64,000 nt of DNA from Sphaerisporangium fuscum (GTDB lineage: Bacteria > Actinomycetota > Actinomycetes > Streptosporangiales > Streptosporangiaceae). Shown here in pieces: positions 32,739 to 41,700 of this stretch. The stretch covers positions 211,450 to 275,449 of the forward strand of contig NZ_JAHDTF010000014.1 of NCBI RefSeq assembly GCF_018531465.1. Direction: 5' to 3'. Each line of letters opens with the position of its first letter. Position 1 is the first letter of the stretch. The notes under the pieces were generated by a model, which saw only the letters and a list, made by a program, of their open reading frames with translations, ran no database searches and was not told where the DNA came from. The position numbers and the translations under genes were made by a program.

Positions 32739-33751
32739 CCGGCGGGGCCGTAGGGGCCGTCAGCGTCCCTGCGGTGCACCAGCAGGGAGCGCCGGAACGA
32801 CAACACCGGTTCGCCGCGCTGGTTCAGCGCCCGCGTGATGACCGACAGGACCCCCTCGGCGGGGCGCGACCTCGACGGGCGGGCGTCGAGGATCTCCGAC
32901 TCGGCTCGTACGGTGTCACCCGCGCGCACCGGTGTCGGCAGCTCGATGTCGTACCAGCCGAGGTTCGCCACGACCCGTCCGAAGGTGCGCGTCGACGCGG
33001 TCGCGGCGGCGGCGAGCACGAACATCTCGGTGACCAGGGGCGGATCTTCGTGGTAGCCGGGTGCGAACTCCATCGACCTGCGGGCCTGCCCGATCGCCTC
33101 CTCGTGGAGAAAGGTGTATCCGGGGTGGTGGACGAACCGCTCGCCCGGCCGGCAGTCCTCGAAGAACAGGCCGTAGCGTTCCCGCAGGTCGCCGTCGACC
33201 AGGTCGTAGGCCGCGAACCTCGGCTCGGCCACCGGCGGACCGCCGGGATCGGCGTCCGGGCCACGCCCCCGACGGTAGATCTCCGCTCGGTAGCTCAGAT
33301 CGATCACCTCGGCGCCGGACGCGTTCAGCCCACGCGTGCGCACCCATACGACGCCGGCGTCCGGATCGCCGCCGGGGTCCACCGCGAGGATCTCCGACTC
33401 GGCGTACAGGGTGTCGCCGCCGAACACCGGCGCCCGCAGGCCGATCTCGTCAAGCCCCGGCAGCCTGCGCCGCCGGGCGAACGTCTTGGCGCACAGGCCG
33501 ATCACCCGCTGCGCGGTGAGCGTGCTGACCATCAGCGGTCTGCCCCACGCGGTGTGCCCGGCGTAGGCGGCGTCGAAGTGCAGCATCGCGGAGTTCATCG
33601 TGTCCAGCGCATGCTCGGTGTTGTCCTGCTGGGACAAGGTGACTCCCGGCCGGTGCCGGAAGCGCTGTCCCGCGGCGAAATCCTCGAAGTCGAGCCCGAA
33701 CCGCTCGGCGTACCTGCCGGGAGCGAGCAGGTAGTACGCGGAGAACGTCAT
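32729..33751 (-). CDS. Double-hotdog MaoC-like enoyl/mesaconyl-CoA hydratase
   Basis: A 340-residue protein with two hotdog domains of MaoC type. The N-terminal unit is near residues 10-150 (GLDFEDFAAGQRFRHRPGVT), the C-terminal one near 180-335 (GLFFEDCRPGERFVHHPGYT). Each opens with the Asp/His hydratase-like stretch. Length and double arrangement match mesaconyl-CoA hydratase (Mch) and related C5-acyl-CoA hydratases. ATG 33751 overlaps the CitE stop, and the 3' end overlaps the convergent Lrp gene by ten bases. Inferred role: hydration of mesaconyl- or itaconyl-CoA before cleavage by the CitE-like lyase. Confidence 0.78.
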   Translation of the reverse strand: MTFSAYYLLAPGRYAERFGLDFEDFAAGQRFRHRPGVTLSQQDNTEHALDTMNSAMLHFDAAYAGHTAWGRPLMVSTLTAQRVIGLCAKTFARRRRLPGLDEIGLRAPVFGGDTLYAESEILAVDPGGDPDAGVVWVRTRGLNASGAEVIDLSYRAEIYRRGRGPDADPGGPPVAEPRFAAYDLVDGDLRERYGLFFEDCRPGERFVHHPGYTFLHEEAIGQARRSMEFAPGYHEDPPLVTEMFVLAAAATASTRTFGRVVANLGWYDIELPTPVRAGDTVRAESEILDARPSRSRPAEGVLSVITRALNQRGEPVLSFRRSLLVHRRDADGPYGPAGYG

Positions 33752-34608
33752 GCGCCACCTCCCGCGCGTTCGATGACGAGCCGGGCGCGGCGCACCTGGG
33801 CGGCGTCGATCATCGATCCGCGAAAGCGGACCGCCCCGCCGTCCTCGGCCGCCCGCAGCACCGCGTGCGCGTCGGCGACCTGCCGCGCCGTCGGCGTGAA
33901 CGCCTGCCTGACGCCGTCCACCTGCTTGGGGTGGATCGCGAACTTGCCGGTGAAGCCCAGCGCGCGGGCGCGGCGGCACTCCTCGGCGAGCACGGCGGCG
34001 GAGTCCAGGTCGAAGCAGGGCATGTCGAGTGCGCTGATCCCGGCCGCCCCCGCGGCCCAGATCAGGCGAGCCCGCGCAGGCAGCATCGGCTCCCAGGCCG
34101 GCTCGGCGCCCAGTGCCGCGGCCAGGTCGGCGCCACCGAAACCGAGGGCGACCACGTGCGGGTCGGCGGCGGCGATCTCCGCGGCGTGTTCGAGCCCCGC
34201 GCCGGACTCGATGGCGCACACCAGCTCACCAGGCCAGTTCCGGCCGCCGAGCACCTGAGTGCACAGCCGCGCCTCGGCCGCCGACTCGACCTTCGGTAGG
34301 ACGACGAAGTCCGGAAACCCGGCCGGACCCTCGAGCAGGGCCGCGAGATCACGGATTCCGTCGGGTGTGGTGAGCGCGTTGACCCGCACCCCGACCGGCA
34401 GAACCCGGGTGGTCTCGACCGCGCGGGCGGCGGCTTCGCGGGCGGCCGGTTTGTTCGCGGGGGCGACCGAGTCCTCCAGGTCGATCACCACCGCGTCCGC
34501 CCCCGCGCTCAGTGCGCGTGCGATCCGCTCGGGCCTGTCGCCGGGCACGAAAAGGATCACCCGGGCCGTGTCGATGCTTCTGCCACCACGGTGCTTCTCG
34601 ATGCTCAT
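33748..34608 (-). CDS. CitE-family (HpcH/HpaI) CoA-ester lyase
   Basis: A 286-residue CitE-like lyase. Seen: ILFVPGDRPERIARALSAGA, VVIDLEDSVAPANKPAARE with the Mg-binding acidic pair, VLPKVESAAEA, then GFGGADLAAALG and GKFAIHPKQVDGVRQAF. These are the substrate and metal motifs of citramalyl-, malyl- and methylmalyl-CoA lyases. The start overlaps the CoA-transferase stop and the stop overlaps the MaoC start, so the three genes are a tight operon. Expected reaction: splitting (S)-citramalyl-CoA to acetyl-CoA and pyruvate, or methylmalyl-CoA to glyoxylate and propionyl-CoA; which one is open. Confidence 0.82.
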   Translation of the reverse strand: MSIEKHRGGRSIDTARVILFVPGDRPERIARALSAGADAVVIDLEDSVAPANKPAAREAAARAVETTRVLPVGVRVNALTTPDGIRDLAALLEGPAGFPDFVVLPKVESAAEARLCTQVLGGRNWPGELVCAIESGAGLEHAAEIAAADPHVVALGFGGADLAAALGAEPAWEPMLPARARLIWAAGAAGISALDMPCFDLDSAAVLAEECRRARALGFTGKFAIHPKQVDGVRQAFTPTARQVADAHAVLRAAEDGGAVRFRGSMIDAAQVRRARLVIERAGGGA

Positions 34609-35807
34609 ATCACGCCCAGTGCGCGCAGTTCGTCCAGGTCGGCGGCCGTTCTGCCCAGTGCGGTGAGCACCTCGCCGGTGTGCTCGCCGAGGGTGGGCGC
34701 GCAGGTGGGCGGTCGTGCCGGGCCGTCGGTCCTGATCGGGGCGGCGATCATCCGCAGCACGTCGCCCGTGCCCACATCGATCCGCTCCACCCGGTCGCCG
34801 TCCAGGACCATGGGGCTGTCCATGGCCTCGGTCAGTGTCAGGATGGGCGCGGCGGGCACCGCGTCGCCGAAGACCGCCAGCCACTCGGCCGTCGTGTGCC
34901 TGGACAGCTCCCCGTCGAGCAGGCCGGTCAGCTCGTCCCTGGCCGCCAGCCGGTCGGCGAACGTACGGAACCTCGGCTCCTCGCCCCACTCGGGACGCCC
35001 GATCCGCGCGCACAGCAGCGGCCAGAACTTCTCCTTGTTGCACATCAGGTAGATCCAGCCGTCCGCGGTGCGGTAGCTCTGGCACGGGGTGAGGGACGGA
35101 TGCGCCGAGCGGGGCAGCCGGGAGGTGCGCAGCCCGCCGTTCAGGTACCAGTGCGCCGGGTAGTTGAGGCTGAACAGCGCCACGTCGAACAGGCTGACGT
35201 CCACGTCACCCCCCACGCCCGTCGCCCGCGCCCGCAGGATGCCGCTGACCGTGGCGAGGGCGAGCACCACGCCGCCGGTCAGGTCGATCATGGAGACGCC
35301 CATCCGGGACGGCGGGCCGTCCGGCTCACCGGTCAGGTCGAAGTACCCCAGCTCCGCCTGCATCAGGTAGTCGTAACCCGGCCGCGCCGCCCGCTCGCCC
35401 GTGCGACCGTAGCCGGTGAGGTGCCCGCACACGATCCGCGGGTTGGCCGCGCGCAGCCGGTCGAAGGTGAGGCCCAGCCGACCGGGTACGTCGCCGCGGA
35501 GGTTGCTGACCACCGCGTCGGCGCTCGCGGCCAGCTCGGACAGGATCTGCCGGCCCTTGTCGTGCGCCAGGTTCAGGGTGAGGCTCTTCTTGCCGCCGTT
35601 GAGCCCCTGGAAGAAGACGCTACGCGCGGTCTCCGGCAGGTCGTCGCGGAACAGCGGGCCCACCGAACGGGACACGTCGCCGTCGCCCGGCTGCTCGATC
35701 TTGATGACCTCGGCGCCGAGATGCCCGAGGAGCTGCGTGCCGAACGGCGCCGCGCCGTACTGCTCGACCGCGAGCACCCGCACACCGCTGAGCAAGTTGG
35801 TGCGCAT
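34605..35807 (-). CDS. Class III (CaiB/BaiF) CoA-transferase
   Basis: A 400-residue class III CoA-transferase. Seen: VLAVEQYGAAPFGTQLLGHL and GAEVIKIEQPGDGDVSR at the N-terminus, GLNGGKKSLTLNLAHDKGR, and the catalytic Asp in RPGYDYLMQAELGYFDLTGE. I chose ATG 35807, second of two adjacent ATGs, with GGAGA five bases away. It would move CoA between acids such as succinate and mesaconate or itaconate, or within mesaconyl-CoA (Mct type). It is first in the operon with CitE and MaoC and divergent from the acyl-CoA dehydrogenase. Confidence 0.85.
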   Translation of the reverse strand: MRTNLLSGVRVLAVEQYGAAPFGTQLLGHLGAEVIKIEQPGDGDVSRSVGPLFRDDLPETARSVFFQGLNGGKKSLTLNLAHDKGRQILSELAASADAVVSNLRGDVPGRLGLTFDRLRAANPRIVCGHLTGYGRTGERAARPGYDYLMQAELGYFDLTGEPDGPPSRMGVSMIDLTGGVVLALATVSGILRARATGVGGDVDVSLFDVALFSLNYPAHWYLNGGLRTSRLPRSAHPSLTPCQSYRTADGWIYLMCNKEKFWPLLCARIGRPEWGEEPRFRTFADRLAARDELTGLLDGELSRHTTAEWLAVFGDAVPAAPILTLTEAMDSPMVLDGDRVERIDVGTGDVLRMIAAPIRTDGPARPPTCAPTLGEHTGEVLTALGRTAADLDELRALGVI

Positions 35808-35841
35808 CATTCTCCATTCAGTTGCATGATGACTCCCTAGT

Positions 35842-35886
35842 GACGATTTAAGGAAGTGTTTGGCGCGAATGCTACACATAATCGTC
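35842..35886. promoter_or_regulatory. Inverted repeat between CoA-transferase and dehydrogenase
   Basis: GACGATT at 35842-35848 and AATCGTC at 35880-35886 are perfect inverted repeats 31 bases apart, in the AT-rich divergent promoter. They could be two half-sites of one regulator serving both directions. No regulator gene is adjacent apart from the tandem Lrp gene 3 kb away. Confidence 0.4.
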
Positions 35887-35909
35887 GCCAAGCCCTACAG
35901 TCTCCAGCT

Positions 35910-37070
35910 ATGAACTTTCAGCTCACCGATGATCAAGAAGCCATCCGGCTCGCCGTCCGCGACGTCTGCGCCCGCTTCCCCGGCCGGTACTGGCGCGAGC
36001 TGGAGGCGAACGGCGAGTACCCGGAGGAGTTCGTCCGCGTCATGACCGAGCTCGGCTGGCTGGCCACGCTCATCCCCGAGGAGTACGGCGGCGGCGGGCT
36101 CGGCGTCACCGAGGCCGGGATCATCCTGGAGGAGATCCACCGGTCGGGCGGGCACGCAGGCGCCTGTCACGCCCAGATGTACACGATGGGCACCGTGCTG
36201 CGGCACGGCAGCGAGGAGCAGAAGAAGCGCTACCTGCCGGAGATCGCCGCGGGCCGGCTACGTCTGCAGGCGTTCGGGGTGACCGAGCCCGACGCGGGCT
36301 CCGACACCACCAAGATCACGACCAGGGCGGTGCGCGATGGCGACCACTACGTCATCAACGGGCAGAAGGTCTTCACGTCCAGGATCGCCTACTCGGACCT
36401 GATGCTGCTGCTGGCCCGCACGACCCCCGCGACCGAGGTGACGCGGAAGACCGACGGCCTGTCGGTCTTCCTGGTGGACCTGCGGGAGGCCGGGCCGAGC
36501 GTGGCGTGGCAGCGCATTCCCGTGATGTCCGCCCACCACAGCTACCAGGTGTTCATCGACGACCTGCGAGTGCCAGCCGAGAACCTGATCGGCGGGGAGG
36601 GACGCGGCTTCCCCTGCATCCTGGACGGAATGAACGCCGAACGTGTCCTGGTGGCGTCAGAGGCCCTAGGCGACGGCCGCTTCCTGATCGAGCGGGCCGT
36701 CGACTACGCCTCCAAGCGGGAGGTCTTCGACCGTCCGATCGGCGCCAACCAGGGCGTCCAGTTCCCCCTCGCCCAGGCCCACGCCCAGTTGGCGGCCGCC
36801 TCGCTCATGCGCTTCCACGCGGCCGACCTGTACGACCGAGGTCTGCCGTGCGGGGCCGAGGCCAACACCGCGAAGCTTCTAGCCTCGCAGGCATCCTGGG
36901 CGGCAGCCAACGCGGCCATGACCGCCTTCGGCGGCAACGGCTTCGCCGTCGAGTTCGACGTGGAACGCAAGTTCCGCGAAACCAAGCTCCTGGAGATCGC
37001 CCCGGTCAGCAACAACCTCGTCCTGTCCTACCTCGGCCACCGCGTACTCGGCCTACCACGCTCATACTGA
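35910..37070 (+). CDS. Acyl-CoA dehydrogenase
   Basis: A 386-residue FAD-dependent acyl-CoA dehydrogenase. Seen: the N-terminal helices (LTDDQEAIRLAVRDVCARFP), the signature AFGVTEPDAGSDTTKITTRA, and the C-terminal ALGDGRFLIERAVDYASKRE with FGGNGFAVEFDVERKFRET. I did not see the usual catalytic Glu unambiguously; the Asn/Gly-rich FGGNG replaces it in some branched-chain types. It would oxidise a short or branched acyl-CoA, for example 2-methylsuccinyl- or methylbutyryl-like. It is divergent from the CoA-transferase operon and probably works in the same pathway. Confidence 0.87.
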   Translation: MNFQLTDDQEAIRLAVRDVCARFPGRYWRELEANGEYPEEFVRVMTELGWLATLIPEEYGGGGLGVTEAGIILEEIHRSGGHAGACHAQMYTMGTVLRHGSEEQKKRYLPEIAAGRLRLQAFGVTEPDAGSDTTKITTRAVRDGDHYVINGQKVFTSRIAYSDLMLLLARTTPATEVTRKTDGLSVFLVDLREAGPSVAWQRIPVMSAHHSYQVFIDDLRVPAENLIGGEGRGFPCILDGMNAERVLVASEALGDGRFLIERAVDYASKREVFDRPIGANQGVQFPLAQAHAQLAAASLMRFHAADLYDRGLPCGAEANTAKLLASQASWAAANAAMTAFGGNGFAVEFDVERKFRETKLLEIAPVSNNLVLSYLGHRVLGLPRSY

Positions 37071-37273
37071 GTGGGCGTTTTGCAGGTTCGTGATTTGCGT
37101 TGCCGCAGGTGGGCCGGTGGGTGGTTCGCGCAGGACAGCCCGAGCGCGAGCGGAGGCGAAAATCGTCGAGCCACCTATCGAAGGCGCACCAGAACGCCTA
37201 TTCAACTGATGCAGGTCACAGGCCGCCCACCTGCTGCGCGACCGATACCGCAGGGGCGATCACAGGGGGACAA

Positions 37274-37372
37274 ATGCTCACAGAACGCCCTCTCGCGGAC
37301 ACCAACGTCGTCGCACTCGCCCGTCACCTCCTGACCATCGGCTATCAGCCGCCATCCGCGGACACCCGGTGA
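37274..37372 (+). CDS. Possible 32-residue peptide
   Basis: ATG 37274 has AGGGGGA six bases upstream and encodes MLTERPLADTNVVALARHLL followed by TIGYQPPSADTR. Composition and the amphipathic VVALARHLLTIGY segment look real. The rest of the 37071-37428 gap has no recognised gene. The family is unknown; it may be a remnant. Confidence 0.35.
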   Translation: MLTERPLADTNVVALARHLLTIGYQPPSADTR

Positions 37373-37428
37373 TATGTATGGATGCGGCGTTCTGGGCGGG
37401 AGCCCGGCGACAGATGTGGAGGGCACAC

Positions 37429-38130
37429 ATGGCGCGCCTGCCGAAATCCCTTCTGATCGCCTTGTCACTCGTATCCATCGGCTCATTTGCCTGCTCGCTC
37501 TATTTGGAGGCGACGCGGCTCGATTTCTTGCAGGCGCACCCGATCATGGTGAACTTGATATCCGGAGTCGTCGGGTTCTCCACAGCCGCCGTCGTGGTCG
37601 GCGTCGGATTCAACTGGTACACAACCCGCATCCACGCCGGACGGCATTCGATTGAGATCAAGATCGCAGTACGTAACGTTCTCGAGGCGTGGATCCCGGT
37701 CATCGGCCTCAATATCCGTTCGGAGGAAGCATACTATCTGGTCTATAACATGCTGGCGCTCGCGAGATATTCACCACGTTCCATCGGCCGTATTCTGCAG
37801 CTCTTCCAAATGCAGAAGGCCGGCGAAGTGCCTCCCGTAAATCTCAGCCGGAATGACAAGCTCGCCCAGATCTCCTCGATCATCCATGTCGTGATCCCGT
37901 CGCTGTTGGGCCTCCTAGGCGAGACCGGCCAGTTCAGCGAAACACGCTCAATAGCCGAGCGCGACTTTCAGATCGCCAAGGAGAAGGCTCTCCCAAGGCG
38001 CGGAATCGACGAGAGTATGGAGCAGTTGCGGCACACTGTCGGGCAACTGATCGGAGAGGTATTGCGGCACCCCACCATAAAACAAGGTATGGAAGTGGGG
38101 CCTTGGAAGTGGCCGTGGAGTTCCGCATAG
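37429..38130 (+). CDS. Membrane protein, hypothetical
   Basis: A 233-residue protein with two N-terminal membrane helices (LIALSLVSIGSFACSLYL and IMVNLISGVVGFSTAAVVVG) and a long cytoplasmic helical part (FQIAKEKALPRRGIDESMEQ). ATG 37429 is chosen for GGAGGG five bases before it; a GTG at 37369 would add 20 poor residues. Codon use has clearly more A/T at third positions than its neighbours, so recent transfer is likely. The family is not recognised. Confidence 0.6.
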   Translation: MARLPKSLLIALSLVSIGSFACSLYLEATRLDFLQAHPIMVNLISGVVGFSTAAVVVGVGFNWYTTRIHAGRHSIEIKIAVRNVLEAWIPVIGLNIRSEEAYYLVYNMLALARYSPRSIGRILQLFQMQKAGEVPPVNLSRNDKLAQISSIIHVVIPSLLGLLGETGQFSETRSIAERDFQIAKEKALPRRGIDESMEQLRHTVGQLIGEVLRHPTIKQGMEVGPWKWPWSSA

Positions 38131-38187
38131 GGTTGTCGCGTGGCGGCGGGTTGACATGGACGATGTTGGGGACGCACAGCAACGAAC

Positions 38188-38337
38188 GTGTACAGGTACG
38201 ACGTCACCACGCGGGAGGGGTACGAGGTCCTGCGGGACATCCGGGAACTCCGGCTGGCCACCATGGCGGCCCAGGCCACCGGCGAGAACCCCGGCCACCG
38301 GGAGGAGTTCGCCGCCACCATGCGCCGTGAGCGTTGA
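38188..38337 (+). CDS. Possible 49-residue protein
   Basis: GTG 38188 opens VYRYDVTTREGYEVLRDIRE, then LRLATMAAQATGENPG and a basic end (MRRER). Third-base GC and the charged helical pattern look coding, but no ribosome site precedes it. It could be a small stand-alone protein or the tail of a lost gene. Confidence 0.4.
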   Translation: MYRYDVTTREGYEVLRDIRELRLATMAAQATGENPGHREEFAATMRRER

Positions 38338-38349
38338 ACGCCCGCCCGG

Positions 38350-39567
38350 TCAGCCGACGGGCTTGGTGAACTCCAGGCCGTCGAACCGGAACACCGTGAC
38401 GCGGCCGGGGTGGTCGCCGACCGCCAGCAGCCGGCCATCGGCGGAGAACTCAACCGTGCGGTAATAGAGCGACGGTTCGCCGGGTACGACAAAGCGCGGC
38501 TCCAGCGGCTGTCCGGTCGTGACGTCATAAACGATGACCGGACCTCGGATGCGGGCGCCGGCGAGCCGGGTGCCGTCGGGTGACAGCGCGACGTCAGCGA
38601 ATCTGTCTTCGATCGTCCAGCACAAGGCACCGGATTCCACCGAGACGCCGCAGCATCCCAACGTCTCACTGCTCGCGACAAGAAGCCGCTCGGTCCGGTC
38701 GAACATCAGCTTGCCGAGCCCACGGGCATCATCGGCTTTCGTCGGGAAGGGGTACGGAGCACCGAGCACTCGCCGGCCGGTGTCGACATCCCAGATCTCG
38801 AGGTCGTACTCCGTATCGCGGTTGTCCGGGTGGTGGACGAGACCGACGAGCCGGCCTGACGGAGACAGGGCGGCGGCGCCGGTCCGCGGGGGCTCGCCCG
38901 CGGGAAGATCGAGGCACGAATGGCCACCCGGGCCCAGCACGCGCAACGTGTGACCGTCGGCTACCAGCATCCGGCCGCCGACGGCGTCCAGCCCCAAGCG
39001 GGTGTGGGGCAGGCTCTGAACGTGACCGGTGGCGAGTGCCACCGTGTGGCTCGTGTCCTCCCCGCTGCTCGTGTTCCGGACGGTGAACGTCAGGTGCGAT
39101 CCGTCCGGTTCGAACGCCATGTCATGGACCGCTGAGTTCCGCGACGCATCGGCGTACACCACTCGGCGGGCGCCGGTCCGTAAGTCGACGGTCTGCACCT
39201 CGGAGCCGAGCTGCAGCCTGACCCGGTCAGGAATGCCGCGGGCGACCGCGAGGGTCCCGCCGTCCGGGTGCAGGGCGAACGCGACGATCCCGTTGGTCGC
39301 CGGCGTCGCGCACTGGACGACGACGTCGCTCGGCTCGGTCGCGGCGACGTCGCGCAGCACGGCGTACCCGTCATGCATCTTCTCGGTGACGATCTTCTCC
39401 AGGGCCTCGCGTGCCGCGCGCTCGCTGCCGTACGACTTCATGCGCTCCTGAGGCTTCCCGGCACCGGTCCACCAGCTCCGGTGCAGCTCGACCCCGTCGG
39501 CCCGGAGCTCCAGATATTTGGGCTTGGAGGTGCCGGGATGGGTCAGGAGAATTCGCTCACGATTCAT
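38350..39567 (-). CDS. WGR-like domain fused to a WD40-type beta-propeller
   Basis: A 405-residue protein. The first 75 residues (KYLELRADGVELHRSWWTGA, then KSYGSERAAREALEKIVTEK) follow the pattern of a WGR domain, which binds nucleic acid or DNA ends in PARP-like proteins. The remainder has about six repeats of WD40/TolB character, for example FALHPDGGTLAVARG, AALSPSGRLVGLVHHP, VALSPDGTRLAGARI and VEFSADGRLLAVGDHPG. There is no signal peptide. ATG 39567 is chosen as the domain begins right after. The WGR call is a pattern match by eye. Confidence 0.65.
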   Translation of the reverse strand: MNRERILLTHPGTSKPKYLELRADGVELHRSWWTGAGKPQERMKSYGSERAAREALEKIVTEKMHDGYAVLRDVAATEPSDVVVQCATPATNGIVAFALHPDGGTLAVARGIPDRVRLQLGSEVQTVDLRTGARRVVYADASRNSAVHDMAFEPDGSHLTFTVRNTSSGEDTSHTVALATGHVQSLPHTRLGLDAVGGRMLVADGHTLRVLGPGGHSCLDLPAGEPPRTGAAALSPSGRLVGLVHHPDNRDTEYDLEIWDVDTGRRVLGAPYPFPTKADDARGLGKLMFDRTERLLVASSETLGCCGVSVESGALCWTIEDRFADVALSPDGTRLAGARIRGPVIVYDVTTGQPLEPRFVVPGEPSLYYRTVEFSADGRLLAVGDHPGRVTVFRFDGLEFTKPVG

Positions 39568-39603
39568 ACGGGGCAGCGTAGAGATCTCCACCGTCAGAAA
39601 TCA

Positions 39604-39714
39604 TCAGCGCGTACTGCGGGCCAGGAAGGTGATCACGTTGATCGCCGCCAGCGCCGCAACGAGCCGGATGAGCACGTCGCTGATGCCCTTCTCCGCCTCC
39701 AACTCGGACGGCAC
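39604..39714 (-). CDS. Possible 36-residue membrane peptide
   Basis: Read minus from GTG 39714: VPSELEAEKGISDVLIRLVA, then ALAAINVITFLARSTR and TGA. One membrane helix is plausible. The frame is open upstream to about 39745 and the ribosome site is weak. It may be a remnant. The remaining 39715-40015 gap has nothing I can support. Confidence 0.3.
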   Translation of the reverse strand: MPSELEAEKGISDVLIRLVAALAAINVITFLARSTR

Positions 39715-40015
39715 CTCGAAACCCTGTTCAACCCCACGAGCACGCTCGTTTGGGGCTCATGACACGTTTCCTACCGGCACCCCAAAGAGGCCGCCTCGAG
39801 ATTGGGACCACGTGCCATCCGCCTCCTGGTGATGTCCCCCTCGTCGCGTCTTACCTGGACGACGCGCCCAGGAACCCACCAGTGCGGTGGTCGACCGCTT
39901 GTCGTCCGCGGTCTGGTGCGCCAGGACGTCCAGACGGCACGGACTCTCGTGGCCGGAGGTGTTCCCGATTCCCCGGTCACACGGAAGGATGGGCGGCATC
40001 ATTGGAGGCGTGGTC

Positions 40016-41092
40016 GTGCGAATGCTCTTGGCGGTCGGCCTGATCGCGGCGCCATCGCCCCCTGCGGGACAGCCCGGCTGGGAGCCGGTCCGGATGCACA
40101 GTTACGGCGGCTGTGACTCGATGACCGACATCGTCCCGCTCAGCCGGACCAACGTGTGGGTGTTCGGCCGGACCGAGCCCGTCGACGACGAATGCGCGGG
40201 GACCGCTCATCCGGTCGCACAGCATTGGGACGGCCGGGCCTGGCGGACCGTCGGCCTCCCCGGCCGCATCTACGGCGAGGTCGGCTCGGCGGGGGCGTCC
40301 TCCCCCGACAACTTGTGGGCCTTCACCGCCAGCGACACCGGCGAGTCCCACGCCCTACGCTTCGACGGGCGTCGCTGGATGGACGCGGGCAGGCCGGCGA
40401 TGGGCTCCCGACCCAACCTCTCCAATGGAATGGTGCTCGGCCGCCACCATGTCTGGGCCTTCGGCGACTCCGGAGGCTGGTTCTGGAACGGCCGCACCTG
40501 GCGGCACAGCCGCCTGCCGCTGACCCCTGTCAAGACCAGCGTCGTGTCTCAGAAGGACGTGTGGGCGATCAGCTGCTGCGCCGTCGCCCACTTCGACGGG
40601 CAGGTGTGGCGTAAGGTCCCCCTGGGCGCCGCGATCCCCGCAGGCACGGGCGACTGGAGCACCAGCCTGACCGGGGTCCTGGCGATCGCGAAGGACGACG
40701 TCTGGGTGTTCGGCAACAGGAGCGAGACCAACGCCGGAAACGGCCGCGATCAGGTGGTCGCCGCCCACTACGACGGCCACACGTGGTCTCCGGTCGAGGT
40801 CCCCCTCCCGGCCCCGGCGGGGACCTCTGCGGATCCATGGCGACTGGGCGACGCGGTCCCGGACGGCAGGGGCGGCATCCGGGTGATCGCAAACCCCCCT
40901 GGGAACGCGGCCTCTCGCGTACTGTCCCGTACGGCCGCGGGGCAGTGGTCGACGAGCATCCCACAGGTCGCCGGCAAGGCAGTCGACCTGTGGGACCTGG
41001 CGCTGATCCCCGGCACCCGCGAGGTCTGGGCCGCGGGCGGCGTACGCCAGAGCGAGAGGGATTCGACCTCTGTGGTCCTGGCATTGCGATAG
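40016..41092 (+). CDS. Secreted beta-propeller-like protein
   Basis: A 358-residue protein with a short signal (MRMLLAVGLIAAPSPPAG) and repeats of the form W-x-F-G or D-V-W-V-F followed by a Gly-rich turn: NVWVFGRTEPVDDECAG, NLWAFTASDTG, HVWAFGDSGGWFWNGRTW, DVWAISCCAVAHFDGQVW, DVWVFGNRSETNAGN. That is a five- to seven-bladed propeller. GTG 40016 follows GGAGG by seven bases. It lies on the cell surface or outside. Function unknown. Confidence 0.7.
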   Translation: MRMLLAVGLIAAPSPPAGQPGWEPVRMHSYGGCDSMTDIVPLSRTNVWVFGRTEPVDDECAGTAHPVAQHWDGRAWRTVGLPGRIYGEVGSAGASSPDNLWAFTASDTGESHALRFDGRRWMDAGRPAMGSRPNLSNGMVLGRHHVWAFGDSGGWFWNGRTWRHSRLPLTPVKTSVVSQKDVWAISCCAVAHFDGQVWRKVPLGAAIPAGTGDWSTSLTGVLAIAKDDVWVFGNRSETNAGNGRDQVVAAHYDGHTWSPVEVPLPAPAGTSADPWRLGDAVPDGRGGIRVIANPPGNAASRVLSRTAAGQWSTSIPQVAGKAVDLWDLALIPGTREVWAAGGVRQSERDSTSVVLALR

Positions 41093-41093
41093 A

Positions 41094-41114
41094 GCCACCG
41101 CCGCGTTCGGTGGC
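41094..41114. terminator. Terminator hairpin
   Basis: GCCACCG at 41094-41100 and CGGTGGC at 41108-41114 form a seven-pair stem with a seven-base loop two bases after the stop of the secreted propeller gene. Confidence 0.5.
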
Positions 41115-41218
41115 CGGTACAGCTTTAGGACAGGAGCCCAGCCGGCAGCCGGTCAGCGTCCTGGACCTCCCGCTCCTTCCGGTACGGCGCCCACGCGGCA
41201 CGCTACGCGCGAAGCTCA

Positions 41219-41700
41219 CTCGTTACCCGAGTGATCCCGCTCAGGTCGGCGCCCAGGCGGAGCACGGTCTCGGCTGAGGCCTGCGGCTGCCGGCGGTGGA
41301 TCTGGACGTGGGCGAGCCTGGCGCGATCAAGATCCGGGTGCGTCGCTCTACGCTGCGGCGCGCCCCCACCGACAGAGCGAAGTGCTCCTCTGCGCCGGGC
41401 AGGTCGCCGAGCGCGGCCAGCATCAGCCCGGTCTGGTGCTCCAGCGACTCGCGCCGGTAGTTGCCCGTCCACTCCGTCTCCGGGAGCGAGTCGGCACGTT
41501 CGAGGTCCTGCTCGGCGCGCCGGAGCAGGCTCAGCGCCTGATGCCTGTCACCTTCGCCGGCTGTGGCTTCGGCCTGCATCCCGGTGATCCAGGCACGGGT
41601 GCGCTGCGGGCATTCTCACGGCCGCTCTGGACACGTGCGAAGCCGTCATCAGGCGCTGCATCCGCACGTCCTTGACGGCTAACCAGGCGAGTTCTGCGGA
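41219..41700 (-). pseudogene. Decayed TPR-type regulator, C-terminal part
   Basis: Minus-strand frames give AELAWLAVKDVRMQRLMTAS, then (shifted) MQAEATAGEGDRHQALSLLR with AEEHFALSVGARRSVERRTR, then (shifted again) DLDRARLAHVQIHRRQPQAS and TVLRLGADLSGITRV. Together they read as the last third of an actinobacterial XRE/TPR regulator with at least two frameshifts and no N-terminal helix-turn-helix. The rest of the 41093-41798 gap has no gene. Confidence 0.6.
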
